This document shows positions 46,295 to 57,198 of a DNA stretch of 64,000 nucleotides, piece after piece (the first letter of the stretch is position 1; each line of letters opens with the position of its first letter). Below the pieces are notes generated by a model, which worked only from the letters and a program-made list of their open reading frames with translations, did no database searches and had not been told where the DNA came from. Made by a program: the position numbers and the translations under genes. The DNA is from Burkholderiales bacterium (GTDB lineage Bacteria > Pseudomonadota > Gammaproteobacteria > Burkholderiales > Burkholderiaceae_D): positions 49,190-113,189 of the forward strand of contig JACPWS010000017.1 in the NCBI GenBank assembly GCA_016196925.1. The letters run 5' to 3'.

Positions 46295-47320
46295 ATGGTG
46301 AAGTTTGCCCGCCGAGCACTAATTATTTCCATGATGGCGTTGTTGCCGGCTACGTTGGCGTTTGCAGGAACTGCTGAGCACAAAAAGCACGCCAGCAAGA
46401 AACATGGTGCGCATAAAAAGCTTGCCGTTAAAACCGCATCTTCAAAATTGATCAAGCGTACCGTCGTGGTCAACGGTAAGCGTAAAGTCGTGACCGAGCA
46501 TGTCGCGCTGGCGCCGGTCGTCCCGGAAAAACCGAGCATGGGCGATATCGCCGGCCTTAAACATACGCAGGATCCGCTTGCCTTGCAATCGAATGTCGCT
46601 TTTGTGGTCGATCAGGCCAGCTCCAAAGTGTTGTTTGAAAAAAATTCCGAAGTCTCTTTGCCTATCGCTTCGATTACCAAGTTGATGACCAGCCTGGTCG
46701 TGGTGGAGACGCATCAGGATTTGGAAGAAACGATAGAAGTGACGAATGAAGATGTCGACAAGGAAAAGGGAACCGGATCGCGTCTGCGCATAGGCGCCAA
46801 ATTGTCGCGCGCCGATATGTTGCATATTGCGTTGATGAGTTCAGAGAACCGGGCGGCCTCGGCCTTGGGCAGAAGTTATCCGGGCGGTTTGCCGGCTTTC
46901 GTGACGGCGATGAATGCGAAAGCAAAACAATTGGGCATGCTGGACACGCATTATGTCGACTCCAGCGGTTTGTCCAGTCAGAACCGCGCCAGTGCGCGCG
47001 ATCTGGTCAAGCTGGTGAATGCGGCTTACCAGCACCCGGTGATACGGCAATATTCTACCGATGCGAAATATGTGGTGGCTCCCGGGGGGCGGCAACTGGA
47101 ATATGGCACATCGAATAAGTTAGTGGCTAATCCTGCTTGGGAAATCGGTTTGCAAAAGACCGGATATATTGCCGAAGCAGGTCGCTGTCTGGTTATGCAG
47201 GCGATGATAGAAGGCCGCGCCATCGTCATGGTGTTTCTGGATTCCAAAGGCAAATATTCGCGTTTGGCGGATGCCGGCCGCATCAAGAAGTGGCTGGAAA
47301 CCATCAAGCCGCAAGCCTGA
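46295..47320 (+). CDS. pbpG: D-alanyl-D-alanine endopeptidase (PBP7 type)
   Basis: 341 residues, periplasmic. Signal peptide at 1-24, then a Lys/His-rich stretch (residues 29-65) and an S11 peptidase domain: SxxK S126-K129 (SITK), SxN S183-N185 and KTG 288-290. Cleaves peptidoglycan cross-links. The basic linker after the signal peptide could bind wall polymers. AGGGAG precedes the ATG. Confidence 0.93.
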   Translation: MVKFARRALIISMMALLPATLAFAGTAEHKKHASKKHGAHKKLAVKTASSKLIKRTVVVNGKRKVVTEHVALAPVVPEKPSMGDIAGLKHTQDPLALQSNVAFVVDQASSKVLFEKNSEVSLPIASITKLMTSLVVVETHQDLEETIEVTNEDVDKEKGTGSRLRIGAKLSRADMLHIALMSSENRAASALGRSYPGGLPAFVTAMNAKAKQLGMLDTHYVDSSGLSSQNRASARDLVKLVNAAYQHPVIRQYSTDAKYVVAPGGRQLEYGTSNKLVANPAWEIGLQKTGYIAEAGRCLVMQAMIEGRAIVMVFLDSKGKYSRLADAGRIKKWLETIKPQA

Positions 47321-47390
47321 TCTGCGCGATTTACGAAGGCAGTGGTGCCGGCCGGAGCCATGCTCCCGCCGGCGTTGTTTTTTGTGTTGG

Positions 47391-50126
47391 CTAATCTGCC
47401 AACAGGCTATCCCATAAAGCTTTGCTGGAGCCGGACGCACTGGCGATTTTTGCGTACGGGACGCGCGCACGGTCTTCGCCTTGCAGGCGGATATTGTGTT
47501 GTAGTTTGCGGAACAGACGATAGGCGTTGGCGGTTTCTTGCGCCAGTTGCGGGTCTGTTAAGCCGAGTTCGCCGCACAGTTTGAGTAAGGCGATATTGCC
47601 GATATTGCCAGTCAATAGCGGATAATTGTGGGCGTATTTCAGTATCAGGAATTGCACCATGAATTCTATGTCTATCATGCCGCCGGCGTCGTGTTTGAGA
47701 TCGAACAATTCGCTGCGGTTGATATGCGCATCGCGCATTTTTTTGCGCATATCGAGTACTCCCCTGCGTAGTTGCAGCTCATCCCTTGGCTGACGTAAGA
47801 CCTGTTCCCTGACTCGCTCGAATTGCCGGCCTATGCCGGCATCACCGGCGCAGAAACGGGCGCGCGTCAGGGCTTGGTGCTCCCATAGCCAGGCCGATTT
47901 TTCCTGGTAGCGGGCAAAGGATGGCAGCGAGGACACCAGCAAGCCGCTGGCGCCGTCCGGGCGCAAGGCGATGTCGATGTCGAACAGGATGCCGGCCGGG
48001 GTATGGCAGGTCATCCAGGTGATGAAGCGCTGCGCCAGTTTGGCGTAATTGGCGGGCGCGTCCTGATCGTCGTCCTCGTACAGGAAAATGACATCCAGAT
48101 CGGACGCATAGCCGAGTTCCTTGCCGCCCAGCTTGCCATAGGCGATCACCGCGAAGCGCGGTTGCTGGCGATGGCGGCTGGCGATGGTTTCCCAGGCCGA
48201 CTGTATGGTGGCAGCCACCATGATGTCGGCCAGTTGCGACAATTCATCGGCCAGATGTTCTACGCTTAACTGGCCTTCCAGGTCTTGCGCCAGCATACGG
48301 AATTGTTGCGCGTGATGCAGTTCGCGCAGGGTCTCCATCTGGCGTTCGGTATCGCCCTGCTGCTGCTCCAGTTGTTGTTGCAGGTCCCGGCGGAATACGT
48401 CCCAGTCGGGGCGTTGGTGCAGGGCGCTTTCATCGAGCAATTCATCCAGCAACAGCGGATGGCGGGTCAGGAATTTGGCGGCCCAGTCGCTGGCTTCCAT
48501 CATCCTGAGCACGCGCTTCAGTGCATGCGGGTATTCAGTCAAGAGCGCCAGATAAGCGGATCTGCGGGCGATCGCTTCCATGAAATCGAGCAGCCGGTTC
48601 CAGGTCGTCAAATGGTTGCCAGCCTGACGCGCGATGATTTTCAGTGCGCCGTCCAGCAAGGCCAGCAGTTTATTACGGCTGGTTTCAGGCATGGATTGCA
48701 TCTTGCCGGATTGCCAGATGGCCAGCAATCTTTGCGTCGCGTCGGCGGCATCCGCAAAGCCTAATGCGTTCAGGTGGCTGAGTATCAACTCGTCGTTGTC
48801 GGACGCGGACAAACCGGCGGCCAGTACGCCGGCTTCGGCCTTGGTATTGTGCTCCGTTTTGTCTTTGAAAATCGCGTCGAATTGCTCGGCAACAAATTGC
48901 CGGTGCGGCGCCAGTTGCTCCAGCAAGGCGGCCGTGTCCGGGCAACGCATCATGCGGGCAACCAGGCGCTGATCTTCTTCGCGCACCGGAAAAATATGGG
49001 TTTGCGCATCGTCCAGGTACTGCAGCCGGTGTTCCAGATTACGCAAAAATGTATAGGAATCCAGCAACCGCTTCACCAGTTCCGCTTCCAGTATGCCTTT
49101 CTCTGCCAGTGTCAGCAGGGTCTGGCGCGTGGAGCGGTCGCGCAGGCTGGCGTCGCGGCCGCCGCGTATCAATTGGAACACCTGGGCCAGGAATTCGATT
49201 TCGCGGATACCGCCGCGCCCCAGTTTGACGTTATTGCTGCGTTCCGGATGGCGGGTTTCCTGGCGCACGACTTCGGCGCGGATTTGCGCATGCATCGAGC
49301 GTAGCGAGTCGATCGCGCCGTAATCGAGATAGCGCCGGTAGACAAACGGGCGGATAATTTTTTCCAGCGCGTCTATGTCGCTTTGCTTGCCGGTGATCGC
49401 GCGCGCCTTGACCCAGGCGTAGCGTTCCCATTCGCGCCCCTGGATCAGGAAATATTCTTCCAGCATGCCGAAACTCGCAACCAACGGACCCGATCCGCCG
49501 TTGGGGCGCAATGCCATATCGACGCGGAAGCTGAAGCCGTCTTCGGTCACTTCGGAAATGGCCGCAATCAGCTTTTTTCCCAGGCGACTGAAATATTCGT
49601 GATTCGATAAACTGCGTTGCCCGCTAGTGTAAGTGCGGGTATCGCCATCTTCGGCATAGCAAAAAATCAAGTCTATGTCGGAAGAGACATTCAACTCCTT
49701 ACCGCCGAGTTTGCCCATGCCGAGCACGATCATCGCTTGTTCTTCAGCGCTGTCTTGTCCTGTCGGTATGCCATACAAGGCTTGCATTTCCGCGTTCAGC
49801 GCCTGCAAATGCTGGCACACGACAAAATCGGCAAATTCGCTGATGCTGTGCATCACTTCGGTCAGGTTTGCTTGCCCACGCAGATCGCGTGCGATCAGCG
49901 CGCTGATCACCAGGTTGCGCAAACGGCGCATGGCTTTGTTGAGCGTTGCTCCGGAGGCTAATTCTTTTTGCAAAATCTGAGCAAAAATCGTCGGGCTCAA
50001 GGATAATTCCGATATCTGTTCCAATGTCGCGCGGCGGCTGGCGTCCGCTTGCAGCCAGCGCATCAGAAAACGGGATGCCAGAAGGATGTCGGGCATCTCG
50101 CTGGACTCGGTGGGCGATATACTCAT
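47391..50126 (-). CDS. glnE: Bifunctional glutamine synthetase adenylyltransferase/deadenylyltransferase
   Basis: 911 residues. Two nucleotidyltransferase halves, each with its own signature: GMGKLGGKELNVSSDIDLIF (N-terminal, adenylyl-removing) and AYGKLGGKELGYASDLDVIFLY (C-terminal, adenylylating). Controls glutamine synthetase activity in response to PII and glutamine. The N-terminus is a little shorter than in E. coli. It is convergent with pbpG and divergent from yhdP. Confidence 0.97.
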   Translation of the reverse strand: MSISPTESSEMPDILLASRFLMRWLQADASRRATLEQISELSLSPTIFAQILQKELASGATLNKAMRRLRNLVISALIARDLRGQANLTEVMHSISEFADFVVCQHLQALNAEMQALYGIPTGQDSAEEQAMIVLGMGKLGGKELNVSSDIDLIFCYAEDGDTRTYTSGQRSLSNHEYFSRLGKKLIAAISEVTEDGFSFRVDMALRPNGGSGPLVASFGMLEEYFLIQGREWERYAWVKARAITGKQSDIDALEKIIRPFVYRRYLDYGAIDSLRSMHAQIRAEVVRQETRHPERSNNVKLGRGGIREIEFLAQVFQLIRGGRDASLRDRSTRQTLLTLAEKGILEAELVKRLLDSYTFLRNLEHRLQYLDDAQTHIFPVREEDQRLVARMMRCPDTAALLEQLAPHRQFVAEQFDAIFKDKTEHNTKAEAGVLAAGLSASDNDELILSHLNALGFADAADATQRLLAIWQSGKMQSMPETSRNKLLALLDGALKIIARQAGNHLTTWNRLLDFMEAIARRSAYLALLTEYPHALKRVLRMMEASDWAAKFLTRHPLLLDELLDESALHQRPDWDVFRRDLQQQLEQQQGDTERQMETLRELHHAQQFRMLAQDLEGQLSVEHLADELSQLADIMVAATIQSAWETIASRHRQQPRFAVIAYGKLGGKELGYASDLDVIFLYEDDDQDAPANYAKLAQRFITWMTCHTPAGILFDIDIALRPDGASGLLVSSLPSFARYQEKSAWLWEHQALTRARFCAGDAGIGRQFERVREQVLRQPRDELQLRRGVLDMRKKMRDAHINRSELFDLKHDAGGMIDIEFMVQFLILKYAHNYPLLTGNIGNIALLKLCGELGLTDPQLAQETANAYRLFRKLQHNIRLQGEDRARVPYAKIASASGSSKALWDSLLAD

Positions 50127-50231
50127 AGGGAAAGGTCGCGGAGGGAAGGGATGTTCCTGATTTTAAGCGATATGCCCGGCGAGTGCGCTTAACGCGCGCG
50201 CAGCGAGCTGCAAGCATCCAGAGTCGCCAAT

Positions 50232-50310
50232 ATACTCCAGGGTAGTATATATATGATCCCGTTTTGTTACGGCGGGAAACAGCGGTTTTTTATAATAAAC
50301 GGGGGAGTAT
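50232..50310. repeat. Dispersed ATACT element, copy 4
   Basis: Full site ATACT-CCAGGGT-AGTAT (50232-50248, arms extend to ATATACT/AGTATAT) and half-site ACGGGGG-AGTAT (50299-50310), centres 62 bp apart. It lies in the 257-bp gap between divergent glnE and yhdP, so it could affect both promoters. Confidence 0.68.
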
Positions 50311-50383
50311 CTTGAAGTGTGTAGGAATCAAACCGAGCGGTGCAGGCGCCGCTTCCTCCCTTTTTTCAGATTGATCGCCGGCA

Positions 50384-53300
50384 ATGACAAGTGAAGTAAG
50401 TTCATCGTCGCGCGGCGCCGGCCGTCTAAAAAAAATCTGGCAGCGCTGTTATCGCCTGTGCAGTGCTACCGGTTTGGCATGCGGCATCGGTTTGCGCATC
50501 TTGCTGCGCTCGCTGGTCGTGCTGTATTTCCTGTTTTGCGCCGTGGTCCTGGTGTTGCGCTATGTGGTGCTGCCCAACGTCAGCCACTATAAACCCGAAG
50601 TCGAACAACTGGTCAGCCACTCTTTGGGGCGCAAACTGCAGATCGCTAATTTGCGCGCATCCTGGCAGGGCCTCAATCCGCAACTGATGCTGGAACAGGT
50701 TGTTTTGCACGACCGTAACGGCCGGCCGGCGCTGACTTTGCCCGAAGTGTCCGCGACATTCTCTTGGTGGACCCTGGTTTCTGCCGATCTGCGTTTCGAG
50801 CGGATAGAAGTACTTCGCCCTGCCCTCGATATCCAGAGGGATAGCGATGGCAAGCTGTATATAGGCGGATTTTTTATCGATACTCAAAAAGAAAGCGATG
50901 GCAAAGGCCTCGATTGGGCGTTTAAGCAACATCAGATCGTGATACGCAACGGTGTAGTGCGCTGGACCGACAACTTCCGCAAAGCGGAACAGTTGGCGCT
51001 GCCGGATGTCAGTTTTGTTTTGCGGAATCAATGGCGGCGCCATCGATTTGCACTGAAAGCGACGCCGCCGGCAAGCCTGGCGGCGCCGCTGGATATCCGC
51101 GGCGACTTTCAGCATCCGGTCTTCAGCAAGAAAATTTCCGATTTTTCCGCCTGGAGCGGCGAGTTATACGCCGACTTGCGCCAGACCGATCTGGCGGCGC
51201 TGAAAACCTATGTCGATTATCCGGCCGATCTGAAAAAAGGCTATGGCACGGTGCGCGCCTGGACACGATGGGATAAAGACCGGATCGCCGACTTCACCGC
51301 CGATGTGCGCTTGTTGGATGTGCAGGGTAAATTGCGCAAAGATTTGCCGGAGCTCGATTTGGCGCGGGTCAGCGGCCGACTGGTCGCCAGCGAAAGGGCG
51401 GCATTCGGGCGGAAATATTTGCCGGCCTGGTTCGGTAAGGCCGGCCATACGCTAGAGTTGACCGACTTTTCCATGCTGAGCCGGGACGGCGCTGTGTTTC
51501 CGGCGACCACCATTAAGGAAAATTTTATTCCCGGCGCCAAAGGTCAGCCGGAAAAAATAGAACTGTACGCCAAGCTGCTCGATTTGCACACGCTCGCCAA
51601 CTTCGCCGAGCGCCTGCCTTTGCCGCCCGACCAGCGGCAGATGCTGCTGGACTTCGCACCCAAGGGGCAACTCAGAGAATTTTCAGCAAACTGGCAGGGC
51701 GCTTATCCCGACATCTCTACGTATAGCCTGAAAGGGCAATTCATCAATTTATCGATGCGGCAGCAGGCGGCGCAACCGGGGCGGGCGAAGACCGCGCGTA
51801 CGCCGGCCAAGGCGGCGCTGCCGGCGATTCCAGGATTCGAGAATTTGTCGGGCAGCGTAAGCGCCGACGAAAAGGGCGGCAGCTTTAAGCTGGATTCCAC
51901 GAATTTGTCTTTGCGCTTATCGAGTTATTTCGTCGATCCGCTGATGCCGTTTTCGCGTTTGCAGATGCAGGCGCAATGGCAGTTCGAGGCGCAGGATAAG
52001 TTGGTGTTCCAGATCAAAAAAATGGAAGCGCAGCAAGATGGGATGAAAGCGTCGTTGTCGGGCAAGCATGTGATTTCCATGCGTCAGTCCGACGACGGAC
52101 AGCCGGGCGAAGTCGATCTCTCGGGCCGCATTTCCGGTTTCGACCTGAAACAACTCGATCGTTTTATTCCGACCGTCGCCCATGCCGATTTGCGGCATTG
52201 GCTGACCACGTCGATACTGGACGGACGTGCCGACGACGTCAGTGTCCGCATCAAGGGCGACCTGGCGCAGTTTCCTTTTTCCGCCGGCGATAGCAAACAT
52301 CCGGCCAAAGGCGAGTTCCTGATCAAGGGCAATCTGAGCGGCGGCAAGCTCGATTTCACTGCCGGCGCTCTGGCCGAGGATGGCAAGTCGCCGTTGTGGC
52401 CAGTCATCAGCGACATAAAAGGCGGTTTTGTGTTCGATCGCGCCCGCATGGAAATTCGCGGCGATACCGCTAAAACCCTCGGTGCCGATCTGCAAAAAGT
52501 GAAAGCGGTCATTCCCGATCTGGGGAGCAAGTACGCGGTCCTGGATATAGACGGCAAGGTCGGTGGCAATTTGCAAAACATGCTGAACTATGTGAATGCC
52601 AGCCCGGTTACGGGATGGTTGGGTAACTTCCTGCAAGAAAGCAAAGCGACGGCCAACGCCGGTTTAGCGCTGAAGTTGCAATTGCCGCTGCAGCGTCTGA
52701 TCGATGCCAGAGTGCAGGGCGTATTGCAATTCGCCAATAATGAAGTGGTATTGCAAAGCGGGATCCCGCCGGTCTCCGCGCTCAACGGCAAGCTGGAATT
52801 TAATGAACGCGGCGTTAATCTGGGCAGTTTGAAAGGCAATTTGCTGGGAGGGGCTGTCACGATCAGCGGCGGCTCGCAAAAAGACAATAGCGTCCGCGTC
52901 AAACTGGAGGGGCTGGCGAGCGCCGACGGTTTGCGCCGCGCTTTGCCGGCTGCCGCGATAGCAAGGCTGGCGCAGCAATTGAGCGGGGCCGCCCGTTACA
53001 GCGCCAGCATCCATGTCAAAAAACGCCAGCCGGAAATTATCGTGGAGTCGGCTCTGCAAGGTCTGGCGCTGAATTTCCCAGCGCCCTTGCGCAAAGCCGC
53101 CGCCGACAGCATGCCGTTGCGTTTCGAGATGCTGCCGCAGGCGTCGAATGAGGCGGCCGTCTTGCGTGATGAAATACGCATTTCCCTGGGGAGCACCGTC
53201 AACGCGCGCTATTGGCGGCGCAAGAGCGGCGAAAAAAATGCTGGCTGGCAAGTGCTGCGCGGCGGTATCGGCGTCAATGCGGCGGCGCCGGAGCCGGACA

Positions 53301-54571
53301 GCGGCCTGGCTGCCAATATCGATTTTAAATCGCTGAATGTCGACGAATGGCGGCGCCTGGCCGGCGCGGTGCCGGGCGCTGCATCGGTAGCGCCGGGGAT
53401 GGCCGATGCCCTACCGGCACTCGATCTCAGCGCTTATCTGGAGCCGGGCGTGCTGGCTGCAAAAACTGCAGAGCTGCATATCTTGGGCAAGCAACTCGAT
53501 AAGGTCGTGATCGGCGCTTCGCATCAAAAAGGCATCTGGCAAGTCAATCTCGATTCCGAGCAGGCATCCGGCTATCTGAGCTGGAACGAACCTGGCTCCG
53601 GCGCCGGTCCGGGTAACGTCTCTGCGCGCCTGAGCAGACTGGTCATTCCGCAATCGGCTGCGTCTGATGTCGGCGATCTGCTCGAAGCTAAAAATGCCCG
53701 CGCCCAGATCCCAGGCCTGGATATCGTCGCCGAAAATTTCGAGTTGTTTAACAAGAAATTGGGACGGATGGAATTGCAAGCCAGCAACCAGTCGATCGCC
53801 ACCGGGCGCGAATGGCAGATCAGTAAGCTCTCGCTGAAAAATCCGGATGGCGAGCTGAGAGGCAGCGGAAAATGGTCCAGCAATGCCGTCGAAGGCACTA
53901 CGCAACTGAACTACGTGCTGGAAATGGCGAGCGCCGGTAAATTGCTGGATCGCCTTGGTTTCGCCGACATTCTGCGCGGCGGGCGCGGCAAGCTGGAAGG
54001 CGATATACGTTGGAACGGCTTGCCGTTCGAGATGGATATCCCGAGCATGACGGGGCAGATGCAAATGCAGCTGGCGGCCGGTCAATTCTTGAAAGTCGAT
54101 CCCGGCGCGGCCAAGTTGCTCGGCGTGCTGAGCCTGCAATCGCTGCCGCGTCGCCTGACCCTGGATTTTCGCGATGTATTTTCAGACGGTTTCGCTTTCG
54201 ATTCCATCGCCGGTACGGCCCAGATACAGCAGGGGGTGGCGCGCACGGGAAATTTGAAAATGCGCGGCGTGAATGCAACCGTGCTGCTCGATGGCACGGC
54301 CGATATCGTGCATGAATCGCAGAATTTGCATGTAGTCGTGATTCCCGAAGTGAATGCCGGCACCGCTTCGGTAGTGTATGGCTTGGCCGTCAACCCGGTA
54401 ATCGGCCTCGGCACCTTTCTGGCGCAGCTGTTCTTGCGCGAGCCTCTGGCCAGGGCGTTCACCTTCGAGTATCAGGTAAGCGGCCCCTGGAACGATCCTG
54501 CGGTCACCAAGATAGAAAATCGCGAACGTGTTGGCGCCGGCAGTAAGCCGCCGGCCAAAAAGGGGGAATGA
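50384..54571 (+). CDS. yhdP: YhdP-family AsmA-like envelope protein
   Basis: 1395 residues. One N-terminal helix (about 35-62, LRSLVVLYFLFCAVVLVLRYVVLP), then a very long beta-rich periplasmic region of the AsmA/YhdP type, ending in a second AsmA-like block (VYGLAVNPVIGLGTFLAQLFLREPLARAFTFEYQVSGPWNDP). YhdP moves phospholipids across the periplasm to the outer membrane. Stop codon touches the next start (TGAATG), so it forms one operon with the nitrilase and possibly tldD. Confidence 0.92.
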   Translation: MTSEVSSSSRGAGRLKKIWQRCYRLCSATGLACGIGLRILLRSLVVLYFLFCAVVLVLRYVVLPNVSHYKPEVEQLVSHSLGRKLQIANLRASWQGLNPQLMLEQVVLHDRNGRPALTLPEVSATFSWWTLVSADLRFERIEVLRPALDIQRDSDGKLYIGGFFIDTQKESDGKGLDWAFKQHQIVIRNGVVRWTDNFRKAEQLALPDVSFVLRNQWRRHRFALKATPPASLAAPLDIRGDFQHPVFSKKISDFSAWSGELYADLRQTDLAALKTYVDYPADLKKGYGTVRAWTRWDKDRIADFTADVRLLDVQGKLRKDLPELDLARVSGRLVASERAAFGRKYLPAWFGKAGHTLELTDFSMLSRDGAVFPATTIKENFIPGAKGQPEKIELYAKLLDLHTLANFAERLPLPPDQRQMLLDFAPKGQLREFSANWQGAYPDISTYSLKGQFINLSMRQQAAQPGRAKTARTPAKAALPAIPGFENLSGSVSADEKGGSFKLDSTNLSLRLSSYFVDPLMPFSRLQMQAQWQFEAQDKLVFQIKKMEAQQDGMKASLSGKHVISMRQSDDGQPGEVDLSGRISGFDLKQLDRFIPTVAHADLRHWLTTSILDGRADDVSVRIKGDLAQFPFSAGDSKHPAKGEFLIKGNLSGGKLDFTAGALAEDGKSPLWPVISDIKGGFVFDRARMEIRGDTAKTLGADLQKVKAVIPDLGSKYAVLDIDGKVGGNLQNMLNYVNASPVTGWLGNFLQESKATANAGLALKLQLPLQRLIDARVQGVLQFANNEVVLQSGIPPVSALNGKLEFNERGVNLGSLKGNLLGGAVTISGGSQKDNSVRVKLEGLASADGLRRALPAAAIARLAQQLSGAARYSASIHVKKRQPEIIVESALQGLALNFPAPLRKAAADSMPLRFEMLPQASNEAAVLRDEIRISLGSTVNARYWRRKSGEKNAGWQVLRGGIGVNAAAPEPDSGLAANIDFKSLNVDEWRRLAGAVPGAASVAPGMADALPALDLSAYLEPGVLAAKTAELHILGKQLDKVVIGASHQKGIWQVNLDSEQASGYLSWNEPGSGAGPGNVSARLSRLVIPQSAASDVGDLLEAKNARAQIPGLDIVAENFELFNKKLGRMELQASNQSIATGREWQISKLSLKNPDGELRGSGKWSSNAVEGTTQLNYVLEMASAGKLLDRLGFADILRGGRGKLEGDIRWNGLPFEMDIPSMTGQMQMQLAAGQFLKVDPGAAKLLGVLSLQSLPRRLTLDFRDVFSDGFAFDSIAGTAQIQQGVARTGNLKMRGVNATVLLDGTADIVHESQNLHVVVIPEVNAGTASVVYGLAVNPVIGLGTFLAQLFLREPLARAFTFEYQVSGPWNDPAVTKIENRERVGAGSKPPAKKGE

Positions 54572-55366
54572 ATGAAAATCGCCGCCATACAAATGGTTAG
54601 CACACCGGTGCTGGCAGAAAATCTGACGAGCGCGCAAGGTTTATTGCGGCAGGCGGCGGCCGGCGGCGCCGGCTTGCTGCTGCTGCCCGAATACTGGCCG
54701 CTGATGGGCATGCACGACAGCGACAAATGCGCGCTCGCCGAGCAAGCGGGGCAGGGCGAGATACAGGATTTTCTGGCAGCGATGGCGCGCGAACTCGGCG
54801 TCTGGCTCATAGGCGGCACCTTGCCGCTGCTCTCCGGCGAAGCCGGGAAGGTGTACAACACGACCCTGGTATTCGATCCGCTTGGCAGGCAAGCGGCACG
54901 TTACGATAAAGTCCATTTATTCGGTTTCAGCAAGGGCGAAGAGTCGTATGAAGAAGCGCGTACCATCACGGCCGGTGGGCAGGTGGCGAGCTTCGATGCG
55001 GGTTTCGGCAAGGTCGGGCTATCGATTTGTTACGACCTGCGTTTCCCCGAGTTGTACCGGGCGTTAGGCACATGTTCCTTGATCGTGGTGCCGGCGGCCT
55101 TCACTTACACCACGGGACAGGCGCACTGGGAAATTTTGTTGAGAGCCAGGGCGATAGAAAACCAATGTTATGTATTGGCCGCCGGCCAGGGCGGGCGCCA
55201 TGCTAACGGTCGCCGCACTTGGGGGCACAGCATGCTGATCGACCCCTGGGGGGGCGTGCTGGACGTGCTGGCGGAAGGCGAGGGGGTGGTCAGCGGCGAA
55301 CTCGATATGGATTTTCTGGCGCGCATACGCGACAGTCTGCCGGCATTGAAACATCGTAAGCTATAA
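54572..55366 (+). CDS. Nitrilase-superfamily carbon-nitrogen hydrolase
   Basis: 264 residues with the Glu-Lys-Cys triad: E40 in LLLLPEYWP, K113 in RYDKVHLFGF and C153 in SICYDLRFPELYR. Close in pattern to Nit1/deaminated-glutathione amidases or omega-amidases. It begins directly after the yhdP stop with GGGGGA as ribosome-binding site. Substrate inferred only from family. Confidence 0.92.
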   Translation: MKIAAIQMVSTPVLAENLTSAQGLLRQAAAGGAGLLLLPEYWPLMGMHDSDKCALAEQAGQGEIQDFLAAMARELGVWLIGGTLPLLSGEAGKVYNTTLVFDPLGRQAARYDKVHLFGFSKGEESYEEARTITAGGQVASFDAGFGKVGLSICYDLRFPELYRALGTCSLIVVPAAFTYTTGQAHWEILLRARAIENQCYVLAAGQGGRHANGRRTWGHSMLIDPWGGVLDVLAEGEGVVSGELDMDFLARIRDSLPALKHRKL

Positions 55367-55469
55367 GCGCCATCCGGCGCGAAAATGGCGCGCCGCCTGT
55401 TTGCAGAAGGCTCAGATGTTCTACAATGCAGGCATTCTATCCAATTGTGCATAGTTCGCACCGAGCGCC

Positions 55470-56930
55470 ATGACCCCATTTGATCCCGCATTGAGCCATC
55501 TCGCGATTGCCCGCGACATCCTGTTGACACCTTTCGGGCTGGATGAATCCAGACTCAGCAAAGTCCTCGGCTCCATGTTCAGCCATCGCGTCGATTACGC
55601 CGACCTGTATTTCCAGTTCACCCGCAGCGAAGGCTGGAGCCTGGAAGAAGGGATAGTCAAGACCGGAAATTTTTCTATCGATCAGGGCGTGGGCGTGCGC
55701 GCGGTGTCCGGCGACAAGACCGCCTTTTCGTATTCGGATGAAATTTCCGAGTCCGCCCTGTTGGAAGCGGCCAAGGCGACCCGCACCATTGCCCGCCAGG
55801 GCGCCGGAAAAATCAAGGTGGCGTCCAGCTTGCAAGGCTTGAACGGGCGCAATCTGTATTTGCGCGACGACCCCTTGCATTCGCTGGATGCGAACCAGAA
55901 AGTACGTTTGCTCGAGCGCCTGGAAAAAATCGCCAGAGCCAAGGACCCGCGCGTGGTGCAGGTGATGGCCGGGCTGGCCGGCGAATACGACGTGGTGCTG
56001 GTGGCGCGCAGCGACGGCGTGATCGCGGCCGATATCCGCCCGCTGGTGCGGATTTCCGTGACCGTGATCGCAGAGCAGAACGGCAGGCGCGAGATGGGTT
56101 CCAGCGGCGGCGGCGGCCGTTACGATTATGCGTATTTCTCCGATGCGCTGTTGGAGCAATATGCGGACGAGGCGGTCAAGTCGGCATTGGTCAATCTCGA
56201 TGCGCGCCCGGCGCCGGCCGGGCCGATGACGGTCGTGCTCGGGCCGGGCTGGCCCGGCGTGTTGCTGCATGAAGCGATAGGGCATGGACTGGAGGGCGAT
56301 TTCAATCGCAAGGGTTCCAGCACCTTCTCCGGCCGTATCGGCGAGCGGGTGGCCGCCAAAGGCGTGACGGTGGTGGACGACGGCACCATGCAAAATCGGC
56401 GCGGCTCGCTGAACATGGACGACGAGGGAAATCCCACCCAGTGCACCACCCTGATAGAGGACGGCATTCTGAAAGGGTATATGCAGGACACCATGAATGC
56501 GCGCCTGATGAAGATGCCGCTGACCGGCAATGCGCGCAGGGAATCGTTTGCCCATCTGCCTATGCCGCGCATGACCAATACTTACATGCTGGCCGGCGAT
56601 ACAGACCCGCAAGAAATTCTGGCTTCGGTCAAGAACGGTCTATATGCGGTCAATTTCGGCGGCGGCCAGGTCGATATCACTAATGGCAAGTTCGTGTTTT
56701 CCGCCAGCGAAGCTTACATGATAGAAGACGGCAAGATCACCTATCCGGTCAAGGGCGCCACCCTGATCGGCAATGGCCCCGAAGTATTGAATCGTGTTTC
56801 CATGATAGGCAACGATTTGCGCCTCGATTCCGGTATCGGCGTGTGCGGCAAGGAAGGACAGAGCATCCCGGTCGGCGTCGGTCAGCCGAGTTTGCGGATA
56901 GACGGCTTGACGGTAGGCGGCACCGCGTGA
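55470..56930 (+). CDS. tldD: TldD metalloprotease subunit
   Basis: 486 residues. HExxxH zinc motif HEAIGH at 267-272 within [31 protein letters not shown]. With TldE/PmbA it forms a protease that processes peptides such as microcin B17 and degrades CcdA. tldE is not in the window. Position after the nitrilase and yhdP is the usual order in this class. Confidence 0.96.
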   Translation: MTPFDPALSHLAIARDILLTPFGLDESRLSKVLGSMFSHRVDYADLYFQFTRSEGWSLEEGIVKTGNFSIDQGVGVRAVSGDKTAFSYSDEISESALLEAAKATRTIARQGAGKIKVASSLQGLNGRNLYLRDDPLHSLDANQKVRLLERLEKIARAKDPRVVQVMAGLAGEYDVVLVARSDGVIAADIRPLVRISVTVIAEQNGRREMGSSGGGGRYDYAYFSDALLEQYADEAVKSALVNLDARPAPAGPMTVVLGPGWPGVLLHEAIGHGLEGDFNRKGSSTFSGRIGERVAAKGVTVVDDGTMQNRRGSLNMDDEGNPTQCTTLIEDGILKGYMQDTMNARLMKMPLTGNARRESFAHLPMPRMTNTYMLAGDTDPQEILASVKNGLYAVNFGGGQVDITNGKFVFSASEAYMIEDGKITYPVKGATLIGNGPEVLNRVSMIGNDLRLDSGIGVCGKEGQSIPVGVGQPSLRIDGLTVGGTA

Positions 56931-57105
56931 CTGCAAACAGCCGCCGGTCGCATCGTCGCCCGCGCTTCTCATTAATACCGGGCATTCGTGAACCAGCGTA
57001 TTCGCGCACTGATGGTAATTTGAGGAAGGTCAAGAGAAACGCTTGCTAAAAACCGAATTTTGCTGCACTATGGCTTACAATCAGATTGATTTAATGCACT
57101 GAAAC

Positions 57106-57198
57106 ATGAATTTCACGCACTTTTATTTTTTCTTTTACTTTAGCTATTCCAGCCCCAAGGCGGTGGAGAAGCGGCAGGTTCACGTAAAAGCAAGTTAA
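57106..57198 (+). CDS. Phe/Tyr-rich leader peptide of aroG
   Basis: A 30-codon ORF whose first part reads MNFTHFYFFFYFSYS: seven Phe and three Tyr in 14 residues. It ends at TAA 57196-57198, 18 bases before a terminator hairpin, and 132 bases before the aromatic-pathway gene aroG. This is the form of classical pheA-type attenuation leaders. The ribosome-binding site is weak, and a possible -10 (TACAAT, 57076-57081) lies upstream. Confidence 0.75.
   Translation: MNFTHFYFFFYFSYSSPKAVEKRQVHVKAS

Noticed and set aside
47756..47772. GTACT-CCCCTGC-GTAGT inside glnE as another ATACT element
   Set aside because: Imperfect arms and inside coding sequence with no partner half-site; treated as chance.
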